Assembly (NCBI GenBank): GCA_026315105.1
Contig: CM048750.1
Location: 261,073,151 to 261,137,150, forward strand
Direction: 5' to 3'
Length of the DNA stretch: 64,000 nt
From: Locusta migratoria
Lineage: Eukaryota; Arthropoda; Insecta; Orthoptera; Acrididae
Shown here: in pieces, positions 42,105 to 52,407 of the stretch
Position numbering within the stretch: position 1 is the first letter of the stretch
How the letters are laid out: each line of letters opens with the position of its first letter
Program-made: the position numbers and the translations under genes
Notes under the pieces: model-generated
Databases searched by the model: none
Seen by the model: only the letters and a program-made list of their open reading frames with translations
Told to the model about the DNA's origin: nothing

Positions 42105-43020
42105 CACTTTAGGTTACGGTAGTAACACTAAAAGTGGGCCTTTGCGATCGTCTTTTGACAGCTTGAAATTTAAATAAAAATAACGGCTTAACCGTACATC
42201 TGACACGAAAATTGAATAATCGAGTTTGTAGAGGAGACAATTCTCTACAACTTTGCCGTCCTATGCTTTTTTTCATATCTGTTATCGCTTCAGAGATATT
42301 TGAAAAAATAACGGCGTTTTCACGATGTCTGTCTGTCCGTCTGTACGTGTTCCCACTTTTCAAGTCTAACCGTTCACCCGATCGGCACCAAATTTTATAG
42401 ACATAGTTGTTGGCTTCCACAGACCAGAACCTCCCTTTTTCATATATTTCCGAAAAAAAATACCTTAGTAATACTAAAAAAACGTTTGTATTATTATTTT
42501 AATTGCGAATAAACCGTTCATCTGACACGAAATTTGAATAACGTAATTTGTAGAGGTGAAAATTCTCTACAACACTGCTCTGTTATGCTTTTTTCATAAC
42601 TTGCACCGTCACAGAAATATTTGCAAAAATAACGGCGATTTGACGCCGCCTCTTGATTTTACGTAAACCAGGCGTTCGCAGCTGTCGCGTGACATTTCTC
42701 GCCCAGATCTCTCTTTGGCATACGCCATCTTGCTTGCTGTATTTAATGATTTTATTTATTATAACTTACGCATTATCATTTCAAAGCAATGGCGCACTGA
42801 AAAATTAACAAAAACTTGTCGTTCTCAGTACGATAAATTATAATCTAGTGTCTCAAATGTCATATCAACAGTTAACTACTGCCTCCAATAGTACGAGAAT
42901 TAAGAAACCATTTCGTAATTGTCCGCCGTAGTCTAGACCTAGTGTACAGTGAGTTATGTTGTGATGCACATTGTCGATAGTTCGAAACCTGCCACTACCT
43001 TCTTTTTTCGCCTTTGCCCT
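42105..43020 (+). repeat. Composite repeat with two ~323-bp units (array 1)
   Basis: Landmark ACCGT(A/T)CATCTGACACGAAA occurs at 42189 and 42512. Each unit also has GTAGAGG...TTCTCTACAAC (a hairpin), CATATCT-CAGAGATATTTG and AATAACGGCG. The array starts with AGGTTACGGTAGTAACAC and ends with a non-repeated tail (GCATACGCCATCTTGC, TTCAAAGCAATGGCGC) that also follows array 2. Small frames across it are not genes. Confidence 0.7.
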
Positions 43021-43234
43021 TAAAAGAGTTTCGGGCACCCTTATTAATTAAATAGAGCTCTGTTATACAATCTTTAGAGTTGTGCTGATAAAAGAGTGCT
43101 CCCTCTAAAATGTGCGTGTCCGTGAATACGAAACAACGAATTTTTATCATTTTTGTCCGAAATGTATGCAAAAATATCAGAACAATACAGGCAATTCTAA
43201 AGTGGGCCGTAAAACACTACAGTGCGATTTTTTT

Positions 43235-43252
43235 TTTTTTTTTTTTTTTTTT
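43235..43252. repeat. Poly-T tract
   Basis: An uninterrupted T run. The ~700 bases around it (43021-43744) hold no other recognised feature. Confidence 0.9.
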
Positions 43253-43744
43253 TACACGTTCATCCTGTTTTCGTGCTCGATGTGTGTTCAGTTTTTACCG
43301 ACTGCGACAACTTGTTAGTGTTTTTAACGGTAATGGCATTTTTGTGACCTGTACGAAGTATCCGACGGAGTTTAGACTTCATTGAGAACAGCGATGTGCA
43401 ATTATTGGCATGCGCTCACTATTGTTTAATATATGAGGAGGGGGAGCCTGTTTCAAATCTTCTGTAAGGTAAGAAGTATTCAAGTGAAATACAGAAACGG
43501 CCCTGTAACATTTGCAGAAGTCCCCATGCGAAAAGCTTTAGCCTCGCAAGAAAATAAGCAAATTTATTACCGGGTACTAGAAGCAACGTTCCGGTTTGAA
43601 GAATCCATTAGTTTTACTTGAGCTTCCACGTTCATTTCGCGTTGGTGTTTAACGACGAAGGAGTACTTGGGGTTTATGTTGCGCTTAAGGCTGAGCAGGT
43701 TGGCAGGCAGTAAACTCAGCACGAACGGCCTCGACACCAAAGTA

Positions 43745-45010
43745 GAGTGTTGGCCCACTTCAGGTTACGGTAGTAACACTAAAAGTGGGCCTTTGCGAAC
43801 GTCTTTCGACAGCTCGAAATGTAAACGAAAACAACGGCTTAACCATGCATCTGACACGAAAATGGAATAACCGAATTTGTAGAGGAGAAAATTCTCTATA
43901 ACTTTGCTCTCTTATGTTTTTTTCATATCTCGTATCGTTTCAGAGATATTTGCAAAAATAACGTCGATTTCTGGATGTATGTCTGTCTTCCGTCCGTCTG
44001 TCTTTCTGTCCGTAACGTGTTCCCTGTTTTTAAGACGAACCGTTCAACCGATCAGCACCAAATTTTGCACACGTAATTGTAGGCCGCCAGAGACCAAAAC
44101 CTCCCTTTTTGAAATTTTTCGGACAAAAAATACGGTAGTAATACCAAAAAAAAAGCCGTTTGTAATATAATTGTAATTGCAAACGAACCGTTCATCTGAA
44201 ACGAAAATTGAATAACCTAATTAGTAGAGGGTAAAATTATGTACAACTTAGCTCTATTATGTTTTTTTTTCATATCTTGCATCGTTGCAGAGATATTTGC
44301 TAAAATAACGGCGATTTGACGATGTATCTCTGGCTGTAACGTGTTCCCACTTTTTAGGTCGAACCGTTCAACCGATCGGCACCAAATTTTACAGATACAA
44401 TTGTTGGCTACCAGAGACCAGAACCTCGTTTTTCGAAATATTTCGGACAAGAAATACGTTAGTAATACCAAAAAAAGCTGTTTGTAATGTAATTTTAATT
44501 GCAAAGAAACCGTTCATCTGACGCGAAAATTGAATAAACGTTTTTGTGGGGGAGAAAATCTCTACAACTTTGTTCCTATATGTTTTTTTTTTTTTTATAT
44601 ATCTCGTATAGTTTGAGAGATATTTGCAAAAATAACGGAGTTTTGACACCTTTCACTGAATTAACGAAAACCAGCCGTTCGCAGATGTCACGTGACATTC
44701 CTCGTGCAGACCTCTGTGGCATACGCCATCTTGCGTTGCGTATTTGATGATTTTCTTATTGTAACTTACACGTTGTCATTTCAAAGCAATGGTGCACTGA
44801 AGAATTAACAAAAACACGTAGTTCTTCATACGATAAATGATAATCTAGTGTCTGCAAAAGCCGTATTAGCATCAGTTAACAACGACTATTAATAGTATAA
44901 GATTAGAGAACCCAACCCGTAACTGTCAGCTGCAGCATAGTGGGCAATGCGTTGGAGTGTGACGCTGGACCTCAGAGGTTCGAAACCCGCTGCTCCCTAA
45001 TTTTTTTTTC
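43745..45010 (+). repeat. Composite repeat with three ~324-344-bp units (array 2)
   Basis: The CATCTGA(C/A)(A/G)CGAAAA landmark occurs at about 43848, 44192 and 44516. The leader (AGGTTACGGTAGTAACAC) and the tail are the same as array 1, so the whole ~1.2-kb structure is a mobile or segmentally duplicated unit that differs in unit number. Just before the end, 44935-44995 is tRNA-like (AGTGGGCAATGCGTTGG, then AGGTTCGAAACCC), which suggests SINE-type or tRNA-derived termination. Confidence 0.7.
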
Positions 45011-45850
45011 CTAAAAGGGTTTCAGACACTCTTATTAATTAATTTTTTATTATTTAGGTTATTATTTTGGTCCAAAATGTTTTTTTTTAAAACAGTCACC
45101 GCTAGAAGTAACAAAATTTTTAAAAATGTTTTCTTATTTCATTTTGAAGTTATAGCATCCACTTTTTGTTTGCTACAATCATTTTCTGAAACTAGAATGT
45201 CAGTTTTTCCAGGTGTAAGAAACTGTCAGAAGATAAAACGTGGTACCTAGGAATTAATATTTTCTTCAAATTTAAAAGTGATGAAATCCAGAAAATCTCG
45301 CCAGTACTGTAGTTGTTAGTGTATATATTGTATTATTACACTGCTACACAATATTTACCAGTAAGTGTAATGAAATTAAATAGTAGGACTATGAAAAAAG
45401 AATTGCAAGTTAAATATATTTTGCAATTACTCTATTGCCACATAACGCCGATTCCCAGTGCAGCTGATAACTAATTAACAAAAACTACAAAGGGGAAGTT
45501 TCTGACATTTCTACAAAAACAAACGACACACACACACAAAACGGGTAATTTTGACACAGAATAAAATATTTTCATATTTACTTAAACAGTTCGTTTGCCT
45601 TAGTGTTTTTAATCCATGCCTTTTTTCTAATAATCTGAATAATTATTTAACAACTAACTAACAATTATTTATTTCAACAACTAAATGTCTTAAAATTCAT
45701 TGTTGTTAATATTAAACAGTTACAGAAACCGTAGATTTTCATTTATTATCTATTCGTACATTCTCCTAGTATATTTAGTATATTTGGCCCATGTTACTCT
45801 CACGTGTGTTCTACACGTGGCTTTATATTTCTTTTAACTCGAGTCATCTG
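45011..45850. other. AT-rich spacer
   Basis: Nothing recognised. It probably includes the 3' flank of the piggyBac relic. Confidence 0.3.
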
Positions 45851-45856
45851 AACCTG

Positions 45857-46366
45857 TCAGAAGCACTTTGCACTGGTGAATTGTTTTACACGCACGTTTT
45901 CCGCACACGGCTTGTGGCACCACACACAGATTTCGCTGGTCTTGTTGCTGTTGCAGAGACCGATTTGGCACTTTCTCCTCTTTCTGGGTAATTTCAGGTC
46001 TGTATCCTCCTCCTTTGCCTGATGTTCTTTCTCTTTCGTCACCTTGAGTTCATTCGCAACTTGAAGTATGAACTTCTTGCTTACCATTTTCTTGTTTTTT
46101 ACTGTTTTGTAGATGACGCATGCATTTATTGGTGCTATGTCGAATATGTTGTATAATACATTCTTTGGCCTTCTCCTACATGCAACGTTTGTAATATATT
46201 TACGAGTTATTTCATCAACCAAAATTACCCCACACTTCGTGGAATTTTACAGTTTCAGATTTTGTTGCTTTTTCCTACTTCAGCATACTATGTACTCAGA
46301 AGAGTGGCATTTTTATTCTTCCTTCTTTGGTATACCGTCAAGATGCAGTCTGGGTGCCACTATGGC
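45857..46366 (-). pseudogene. piggyBac transposase, C-terminal part
   Basis: The minus-strand frame (46222-45857) encodes LVDEITRKYITNVACRRRPKN, LYNIFDIAPINACVIYKTV and a Cys-rich end (CQIGLCNSNKTSEICVWCHKP and C). These correspond to the VDxMxxxYxxxRxTRRWP segment, the YNMLDIAxINAxVIY segment and the zinc-binding C-terminal domain of piggyBac transposases. Upstream, 46223-46358 continues with a KSETVKFHE-like stretch in broken frames. It is cut at 46366 by the hAT insertion, and the N-terminal part lies at 50320-51290. Confidence 0.75.
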
Positions 46367-46676
46367 CAATGGCGTAGCTAAGTAGTTTGCCACCCGATGC
46401 GGTGATCCAATTGTCACCCCCCCCCCCCTCCGTCCAACACCACCGCCACTCTCGCCAACCTCAGAAAGAATGGAAAAAAGTTTCAAGGAGATAGGAATAA
46501 ATTTTTGATATACATAATGAAATGAGCAAAACAGAAAGTTAATTAGTTTGTAAACAGTCTGTATGAAGGGAAATTAATAAAACCAGTTTTATAAATACCA
46601 TAGTTTAATCGATTATTAATCAAGCCGAACAGATAGTCTTTAGCTGTCTTAATGACTGGTGACTTTCACATGCAGT

Positions 46677-47160
46677 TTACAATCTCACCCGTCTAACTTG
46701 CCCTTCAGCAAATTTTGAAATTGCATCGTCAAAGTCAGTAGCTTTAGCCACACTATTTTCAGTTGACAAAATTGCCAAATTAGAGAGTCTTGCTTGGCTC
46801 ACAGCAGACCTAAGGTAATTCTTTACGAGTCTCAGCTTTGAGAAACTTTTCTCACAGGACGCTACCAAAACACATAAAGTTAAGAAAAATCTTAATGCCA
46901 GAGTGAGGTTCGGAACAGATTCAGAAACAAACTGTAAAACTTTTAAAGATGTCCATCCAAGAGATTCTTATTTTGGGACATTAGCAGCCTGCTGAAATCT
47001 TCGCAGCCGTAGAATTTCTGCGAGGATACCATCTTCAGAAATCTCATCGTAATTGTCAATTAAACATTTTACAATCATGGGAAGTTCCTTTACTGAATTG
47101 GATTTCTGGTCTGTAAAACAGCAAAATGATCTGATATACACTCCATGTTTCTGCAATGTG
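46677..47160 (-). pseudogene. hAT transposase C-terminus (dimerisation domain)
   Basis: The minus-strand frame 46868-46677 encodes VASCEKSFSKLRLVKNYLRS, then SQARLSNLAILSTE and DFDDAISKFAEGQVRR. This is the hAT family dimerisation block (VASxERSFSKLKLIKNYLRSxMxxxRLSxLAxLxIE). The preceding NLTLALRFFLTL-like segment lies just upstream in another frame (46915-46870), so a frameshift separates them. A further piece at 47156-46968 (NYDEISEDGILAEILRLRRF) is compatible with the region upstream of the domain. It is of the ZMYM1-like hAT type. Confidence 0.8.
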
Positions 47161-47547
47161 TATCAATTTCTTGTTGGAACTGTCGATGTACTCTAACATT
47201 GACCTTCTCAGTTCCTAGTGCAAAGTAAGCGTCTCGTCTGCAACATTTTCCCCAGGCATCATTTTCTTCTTCCTAATATTTCTTATTTTCTCGACAGGAA
47301 TACCCATCTCGTCACACGTGTTCTTCGCAAATCGAAAGGCTTCGTCCACAAGCAAATAGAAATCTCCATATTGATTTATAGGAAACACTTCTTAGTTGTC
47401 TTTAGATTTTTAGGCAAATATTGCTTAAAAGAGCAATCTTCCTGAAATGCAATAAGTTAGTAATCAGTTGTATAGGAGAAAATGCTGTTATGCATTTTTT
47501 ACCGAAGTCAGATATTCATGTACAGCAAACAGTAAGGAGATTTGTTC

Positions 47548-47752
47548 TAGCCGGCCGCAGAGGCTGATCAGTCTACGGCGCGCCAGTCACGTTCTGCACG
47601 GCCACTACGGTCGGGGGTTCGAATCCCCCCTCGGGCATGGATATTTGTGTCGTCCTTAATATTAGATAGTTCATAAGTAGTTTGTAAGTTTAGGGACTGA
47701 TGACTTCGTAGTTAAGTCCCATATACTCTACAAACATTTGAACGTTTTGTTG
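47548..47752 (+). mobile_element. tRNA-derived SINE (family I) inside the hAT
   Basis: The head is altered (GCCGGCCGCAGAGGCTGATC), but the B box GGGGGTTCGAATCCCCC and full tail are present. The target duplication is unclear (TTTGTT-like). Confidence 0.85.
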
Positions 47753-47835
47753 TATTTGACCTCACAGTTGCATCAAATAATAAACCCATATGGTATTTTT
47801 TTGTAATTTTCTACAATTTTTCTTACACTTTATAC

Positions 47836-49005
47836 CAGAGCTTTCCAAACACTTCCTAGTCGCGACACCATTTCGAATATATAAAGTTTTACAAGAAACA
47901 ATTACACTGATTTTAATTAGAAAGCTTTATCTATATAAATGACTAGCTGAAAACACGGCTTTGCCCGGGTATTTATTTATTTATTACTGCCATTTTTCAG
48001 GTATATATTAATTTGTATAAGGGCTGTATTTCTATAAAGTCTCTTGGAATACAATTAATAGTAACGAAGTAATAGATTAAAACTTGGTGCGTGATTGGGC
48101 GGCTTTCTATGAACGTTCATGCGCTCATATCTCATGAACTACGTGTCGTACTGTGATACAATTTAGAAAGTACACTCAACTATATATGTGTATACTGTCT
48201 GTAAAATTTCCTGTTGCTACAATTTGTAATGTTCAAATTATAAATTGTAACGTCATACCGAGAGCCGTAGTATTACTCCATAAACAGCAGAAAAGTGGTA
48301 AGCGAGAAACTTTTTTCCTTTCATTATTTTACTGTGGTTGCCAGCGAGAAAAAGTTTAATAAGGGTTTGAAATTATGTTGAAAGTTTGTTGCAAGTCGCT
48401 AAGTACTGTCATTCTCATACAGTCTCGCCGCATTATATGGCCTTTTTTGCGATTTCTATTGGTTATGACGTAATATCTTTTGAACCGTGTGCCGTATGTG
48501 ATTCTTAACCATGCAGCAATTGTTACCTCACGGTAAGGAATGTGTATACCAAATTTGGTTGAAATCGGTCCAATGGTATAGGAGAAAATGAGCAGCATTG
48601 TCGCTAAATGCAGCAGTTTTTCGCGCATCTCATTGTTTATGACGTCATATCTCGTGAACTATATATCGTATGTGATTCTTACACTTACGGCGACCGTCCT
48701 CATGGATTGAAGCTTACGTGTACAAAATTTCATAAAGATTTGAACAAAACTGTAGATTTATATGCAACACGTACAAACATATGGACACTCTGCTTTATAT
48801 ATTAGATACTTTGAAGGAATATTAATTTTCATGATTCACTTGTACTTAAAATGCACACTGAACGAACTGAAGGATGTTTAGTAATTTTTGCACAATGTTC
48901 TGTCTTATTTTATCTTAAGATTCTGCTGTTGTTGCGACACCCTTAGTGGCACTACGCGATACCCGTGGGTGTCGTGACATCGAGCTCGGAAAGCTTTGCA
49001 CTGAC
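47836..49005. mobile_element. Probable hAT-type non-autonomous element hosting a Helitron
   Basis: CAGAGCTTTCCAAACACTTC, followed by GTCGCGACACC, faces GGTGTCGTGAC and GGAAAGCTTTG at the right. These imperfect ~34-bp inverted termini are of the CAGAG(C/G)TTTCCAAA kind common in hAT MITEs. Without the Helitron the element would be about 300 bp. I could not match an 8-bp target duplication. Confidence 0.5.
47943..48806 (-). mobile_element. Helitron-like non-autonomous element, complete (864 bp)
   Basis: On the minus strand it begins TCTAATATATAAAGCAGAG after A (complement of 48807). It ends with a CCCGGGCAAAGCCGTG hairpin, eight bases on, then CTAG followed by T (47942). These are the expected Helitron signs: TC start, subterminal hairpin, CTRR end and insertion between A and T with no target duplication. 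No Rep/helicase coding. Homologous to 305-1230 and 60003-61095. Confidence 0.8.
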
Positions 49006-49319
49006 CATTATAAGGTAGCACATTGATAGCCACGGCGGAAAACAGTTCTGGTTTTATGCTAGACTAGTTCATACACGTTTGATCCTTTGAACACCCTAGC
49101 ACAAAGTAAATTCGTGATATGTAATTAATACGGCTGGTTTGGCTAAATGGCCTTTATTTTAACGTTCAAATCACGAAAAAGGAACACAGTGACCGTTTAT
49201 ACTCTAAAAGTGGCAGCATTATCTGAATAAGTATCGTAATCACTTTTAAAGCTGGGAGAAACATCTGATTCTCAAAAAATCATTAAAAAGAAAAAAATTC
49301 AGGCATTTGGCATCTGTGG

Positions 49320-49775
49320 TGTCGCACAAGTCTAAAGTGCGCGCCACCTACTTTCGCCGCGCGCCGCCATGCACGCACGGCGCGGCGTTCTTACGACGTC
49401 AGCCACGAGCGCCCTCTGCTACAACTCCGCTCGTAGCCACTACTGAACGACATCGTTCACTTGGGACTGAGATAGAAACCAGTTAACACTTCGGAATCAG
49501 ATAGGCACCTGTGAAGACTTGGCTATGGGACAGGCACTAGGCAGGCCTCCAGCTCAACTATGTATCAGCATTCTGCAGTACTGAACTATGTAAAAGTTAA
49601 GTATTACTAAGTCTCTATGCAATATATATCTCGTTCTAATTTCCTCTAGTGTTTCTAGTTTCTGCTGTCCCACTGGCTGCTCACCTCCGTACCTGCACAA
49701 GCGTGCATCCTTATTCCTGTGTCGGTCTTATAATTCTACTCGGCCACCGACACCTACCGGACGAGACACAAAAGC
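49320..49775 (+). repeat. LTR-like block (possible solo or 5' LTR)
   Basis: It begins TGTGGTGTCGCACAAG in a GC-rich section (GCGCGCCGCCATGCACG) and continues through a TATATATC region. It ends near GACGAGACACA, directly followed by AGCGGCGACGAGACCGGGAC, which looks like the primer-binding area of Gypsy-type elements. ACACAAAAGC occurs just before and after that segment. No gag-pol coding follows. LTR identity is tentative. Confidence 0.4.
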
Positions 49776-50121
49776 GGCGACGAGACCGGGACACAAAAGC
49801 ATCAGCTTTCAAGAAACCCCTTCTTATCTTTCTTACAACTATGGGAAGAAAAAGATGTATTAAAAAATTCATAAATAATTCCGTTTACTTATGTGCAAAT
49901 GAATAAATATTTCATTCGATCTTCTGAATATTGCGGAAGAAAACTCTGGCGTCCGGTCACTCACGATAATACACGAAGAATGGCAACAGACCCGTCAGTT
50001 CAGACCATTAACAATGGTACATTAGCGCGGAAAAAAAGAAACCTCTGGCAAGTTTTGTCACCTCCTTGGAGTTGGTACTCGGTGCGGACCGCACCCTCCT
50101 AACTACGCTACTGACTATGGC

Positions 50122-50314
50122 GTAGCCGCGACGGAGCGGCCGGGCGCATTGAGGTGCTACGCTGCGATGAGCGAGGCCGTTCACCGCCGGGGGTTCGAAT
50201 CCCCCCTCGGGCGTGGATGTTTGTGATGTCTTTATAATAAGGTAGTTCATAAGTAGTTTGTAAGTTTAGGGACAGATGACTCCGCAATTAATTCAAGGTT
50301 CACAAACATTTTGA
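50122..50314 (+). mobile_element. tRNA-derived SINE abutting the hAT end
   Basis: The head GTAGCCGCGACGGAGCGGCC and B box GGGGGTTCGAATCCCCC are followed by the GGGACAGATGACTCCGCAATT tail. ACTATGGCG precedes it and ACTATGCCG (50315-50323) follows. The same ACTATGGC is the right-hand hAT target duplication. Confidence 0.8.
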
Positions 50315-50571
50315 ACTATGCCGAAGGATGGTAGTGGAGTGTATGTCAACATTGGGCTTCCTTACTTCACAGAGATTTCATAATGGATCTTGCCCATTGT
50401 CTTTAGAATAAGGTAGTTCATAAGTAGTTTGTAAGTTTAGGGACTGATGACCCCGCAGTTAATTCAAGGTTCACAAACATTTTGAACTATGGCGAAGGAT
50501 GGTAGTGGAGTGTATGTCAGCATTGGGCTTCCTTACTTCACAGAGATTTCATAATGGATCTTGTCCATTGT
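50230..50571. repeat. 171-bp tandem duplication (SINE tail plus piggyBac segment)
   Basis: Two near-identical units, at 50230-50400 and 50401-50571, contain CTTTA(T/G)AATAAGGTAGTTC, the SINE tail, GAAGGATGGTAGTGGAGTG and the CATAATGGATCTTG(C/T)CCATTGT block. The duplication postdates SINE insertion. Confidence 0.9.
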
Positions 50572-51290
50572 GCCAACCAATAAAGCTTTCTTTTCATTGA
50601 GCTTTTTAGCGAGTTGACGAAACTTAAAGAAGTTTTCTGGTGTGACATATCTTTTTCTACCTACAAATGACTGCATGAGACACAGAACGATGTACTCTCC
50701 AAATGGTGGCTTTTCTCTATTTATGTGTATCCCCTTCACCGAGGTATGGGAAATCATTACACATAACTTCACCTCCACGGCCAACCAAAATTTGACATCT
50801 TCTCTGGTTTGCTGGACATGGACAGAGTGAACTTGAATCTTGTGTTACTTGTTAATATTTGCTCATCAATGACTATATTTTCCCCAGGACGCTAAGAACA
50901 AATACTGATTTCAATTAACCTCCCCCAAATTTCAGATACGAAGGCAAATCTGTTAGCTGACAGGTGTTCAACTCGTGTTGATTCCTTATCGAAACGTGAG
51001 AATCTCCTGAAATCTGTCCCTCGGCATAATGTCCTTGATAAAAGTAGGTCTCCAAGAGTGCGATCAGATATCATGTAGAGGTATATCTCTTGTACAAATG
51101 ACGCCTCGAGTATACATGATGGCTATCAATTTCTCCAGTTCCTCAATTGACAAAGCCCAGTCAGTGTCTTTTAGTACTTTTCGAGCACGCGATTCTGCGG
51201 ATTTCTTCAGGAGACGTACCATTGCTTCATCCAAAATAAGACGGAAAGTACGGGTGGTAATCGTAAGTAGCGGCACCCCATCTCTCCTTC
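50320..51290 (-). pseudogene. piggyBac transposase, N-terminal and middle part
   Basis: The minus strand, read from 51276 down, encodes FRLILDEAMVRLLKKSAESR and WALSIEELEKLIAIMYTRGVIC, the conserved WxLxxxELxAFIAIxYARG block. Near 51000-50920 come RRFSRFDKESTRVEHLSANRFAF and VSEIWGRLIE (FDDKxTRxxRxxxDKFAxIxxIW). Near 50880-50560 come PGENIVIDEQIL in a shifted frame (catalytic Asp region PGxxxTVDEQL) and decayed core. Many frame breaks. The coding resumes beyond the hAT at 46366-45857. Confidence 0.75.
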
Positions 51291-51484
51291 AGAACGTCTG
51301 AGACTGTTTTGTCTGTCTCACACATCTTGCACGCCAGGAAGAATAGTTTCCACAAGGCTGGCTCCCCAAAATGCGTCAGTAGCTCAAACAAAATTAATGT
51401 TCTACCTTAAACAAACCACATAATCTACAAATTCGTAAAACTTTGTTAGCAGTACTTTTCTTTTCTGCTTTCTGTACACCCCTG

Positions 51485-51662
51485 CAGTGGCGGACCGCCC
51501 CAGGCCTCCGGTCTTGGGAAGCTCCAAATATCTCGAAAGCAAGTGTTTTTATTATTATTATTATTTATAGTAATACTTGTATTTCCAAGTGGACGGGGGG
51601 GAGGGGGGTCTTATTTTGTTTCGCCTCCGCCCCGGGTCTCCAGCAGTCTTAGTCCGTCACTG
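51485..51662. mobile_element. hAT MITE, 178 bp, with perfect 8-bp target duplication
   Basis: CAGTGGCGGAC and GTCCGTCACTG form the termini. CACCCCTG is duplicated at 51477-51484 and 51663-51670. Inside is a short T-rich stretch and GGGGGGGAGGGG. No coding. Confidence 0.88.
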
Positions 51663-51670
51663 CACCCCTG

Positions 51671-52184
51671 TCTGTCTTTATTCCATGCTACGAACGTAAA
51701 CAGTACAATATTGATAATTATTGCATCGACATTTAGAACAGATATCGATACCATCGAGTCATAAGTATCAGTATTTCGATATTTTTAATAGCCACATTAA
51801 TTTAAAACAATAATCAAACACACAAAAATGATTGACGAACATTTCAAAGTTGACAAATATTTTATTATTTGCAAATTTAATAAGTAAAGGACACACAATG
51901 TATTATAAAATAACGTAATTACAAAAACCTAAGTAAGAAACTAATACTAATCATCAATAGACATTAATAGAATTCTTTCTTTAAACATGTTCCCCTGTCA
52001 ATCTGCTTCTGTTATCTGTCACAAATAAGTTTATCATGGAAACCACTCTTTAAAATCAAACAGAGAAGGCTTGGCATTTAAGTATTTCTGAGCGCTTTCT
52101 ATTAAAAACACTTGTGAAATGACGATTATCAATCCAGTATTATTATATATTGAAATCTTGATGGATGTCCCGAGAATTAAATCC
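51671..52184. other. AT-rich spacer
   Basis: Nothing recognised. Confidence 0.3.
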
Positions 52185-52194
52185 AGGGCTCTCG

Positions 52195-52397
52195 GGCCGC
52201 AGTGGAGTAGCCGAGCGGTCTAATGCGTCTCGCTGCGGAGCGCGCGGCTGCTCGCCGTGGAGGTTCGAGTCCTCCCTGGGGCATGGGTGTGTGTGTTGTC
52301 CTTAGGTTAGTTTACCTAGGTTTAAGTAGTTTGTAAGCTACGGACTGGTGACCACGCAGTTTGGTCCGATAGATTTACAGACATTTGAAATTTGAAC
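52195..52397 (+). mobile_element. tRNA-derived SINE (Leu-like head) with 10-bp target duplication
   Basis: AGGGCTCTCG (52185-52194) and AGGACTCTCG (52398-52407). The head GAGTAGCCGAGCGGTCTAAT and B box GGAGGTTCGAGTCCTCC are followed by GTGTGTGTTGTCCTTAGG and the standard tail. Confidence 0.9.
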
Positions 52398-52407
52398 AGG
52401 ACTCTCG

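Larger units (their letters stand above)
46367..50113 (-). mobile_element. hAT transposon, 3.75 kb, with perfect 8-bp target duplication
   Basis: ACTATGGC at 46359-46366 and 50114-50121 flank the ends CAATGGCGTAGCTAAG (left) and the complement CAGTAGCGTAGTTAGG (right). These share about 12 of the first 16 positions. Transposase remnants run on the minus strand. The body carries a SINE (47548), a nested hAT-like MITE with a Helitron (47836-49005) and an LTR-like block (49320). It sits inside a piggyBac relic. Confidence 0.85.

Noticed and set aside
42105..45010. CRISPR-like array
   Set aside because: Units are ~325 bp and diverged, without short identical repeats and unique spacers. The context is eukaryotic.
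8343..52397. Many tRNA-like cassettes as possible real tRNA genes
   Set aside because: Each has A and B boxes but a non-pairing acceptor or anticodon arm, a shared non-tRNA 3' body and often target duplications. They are SINEs.
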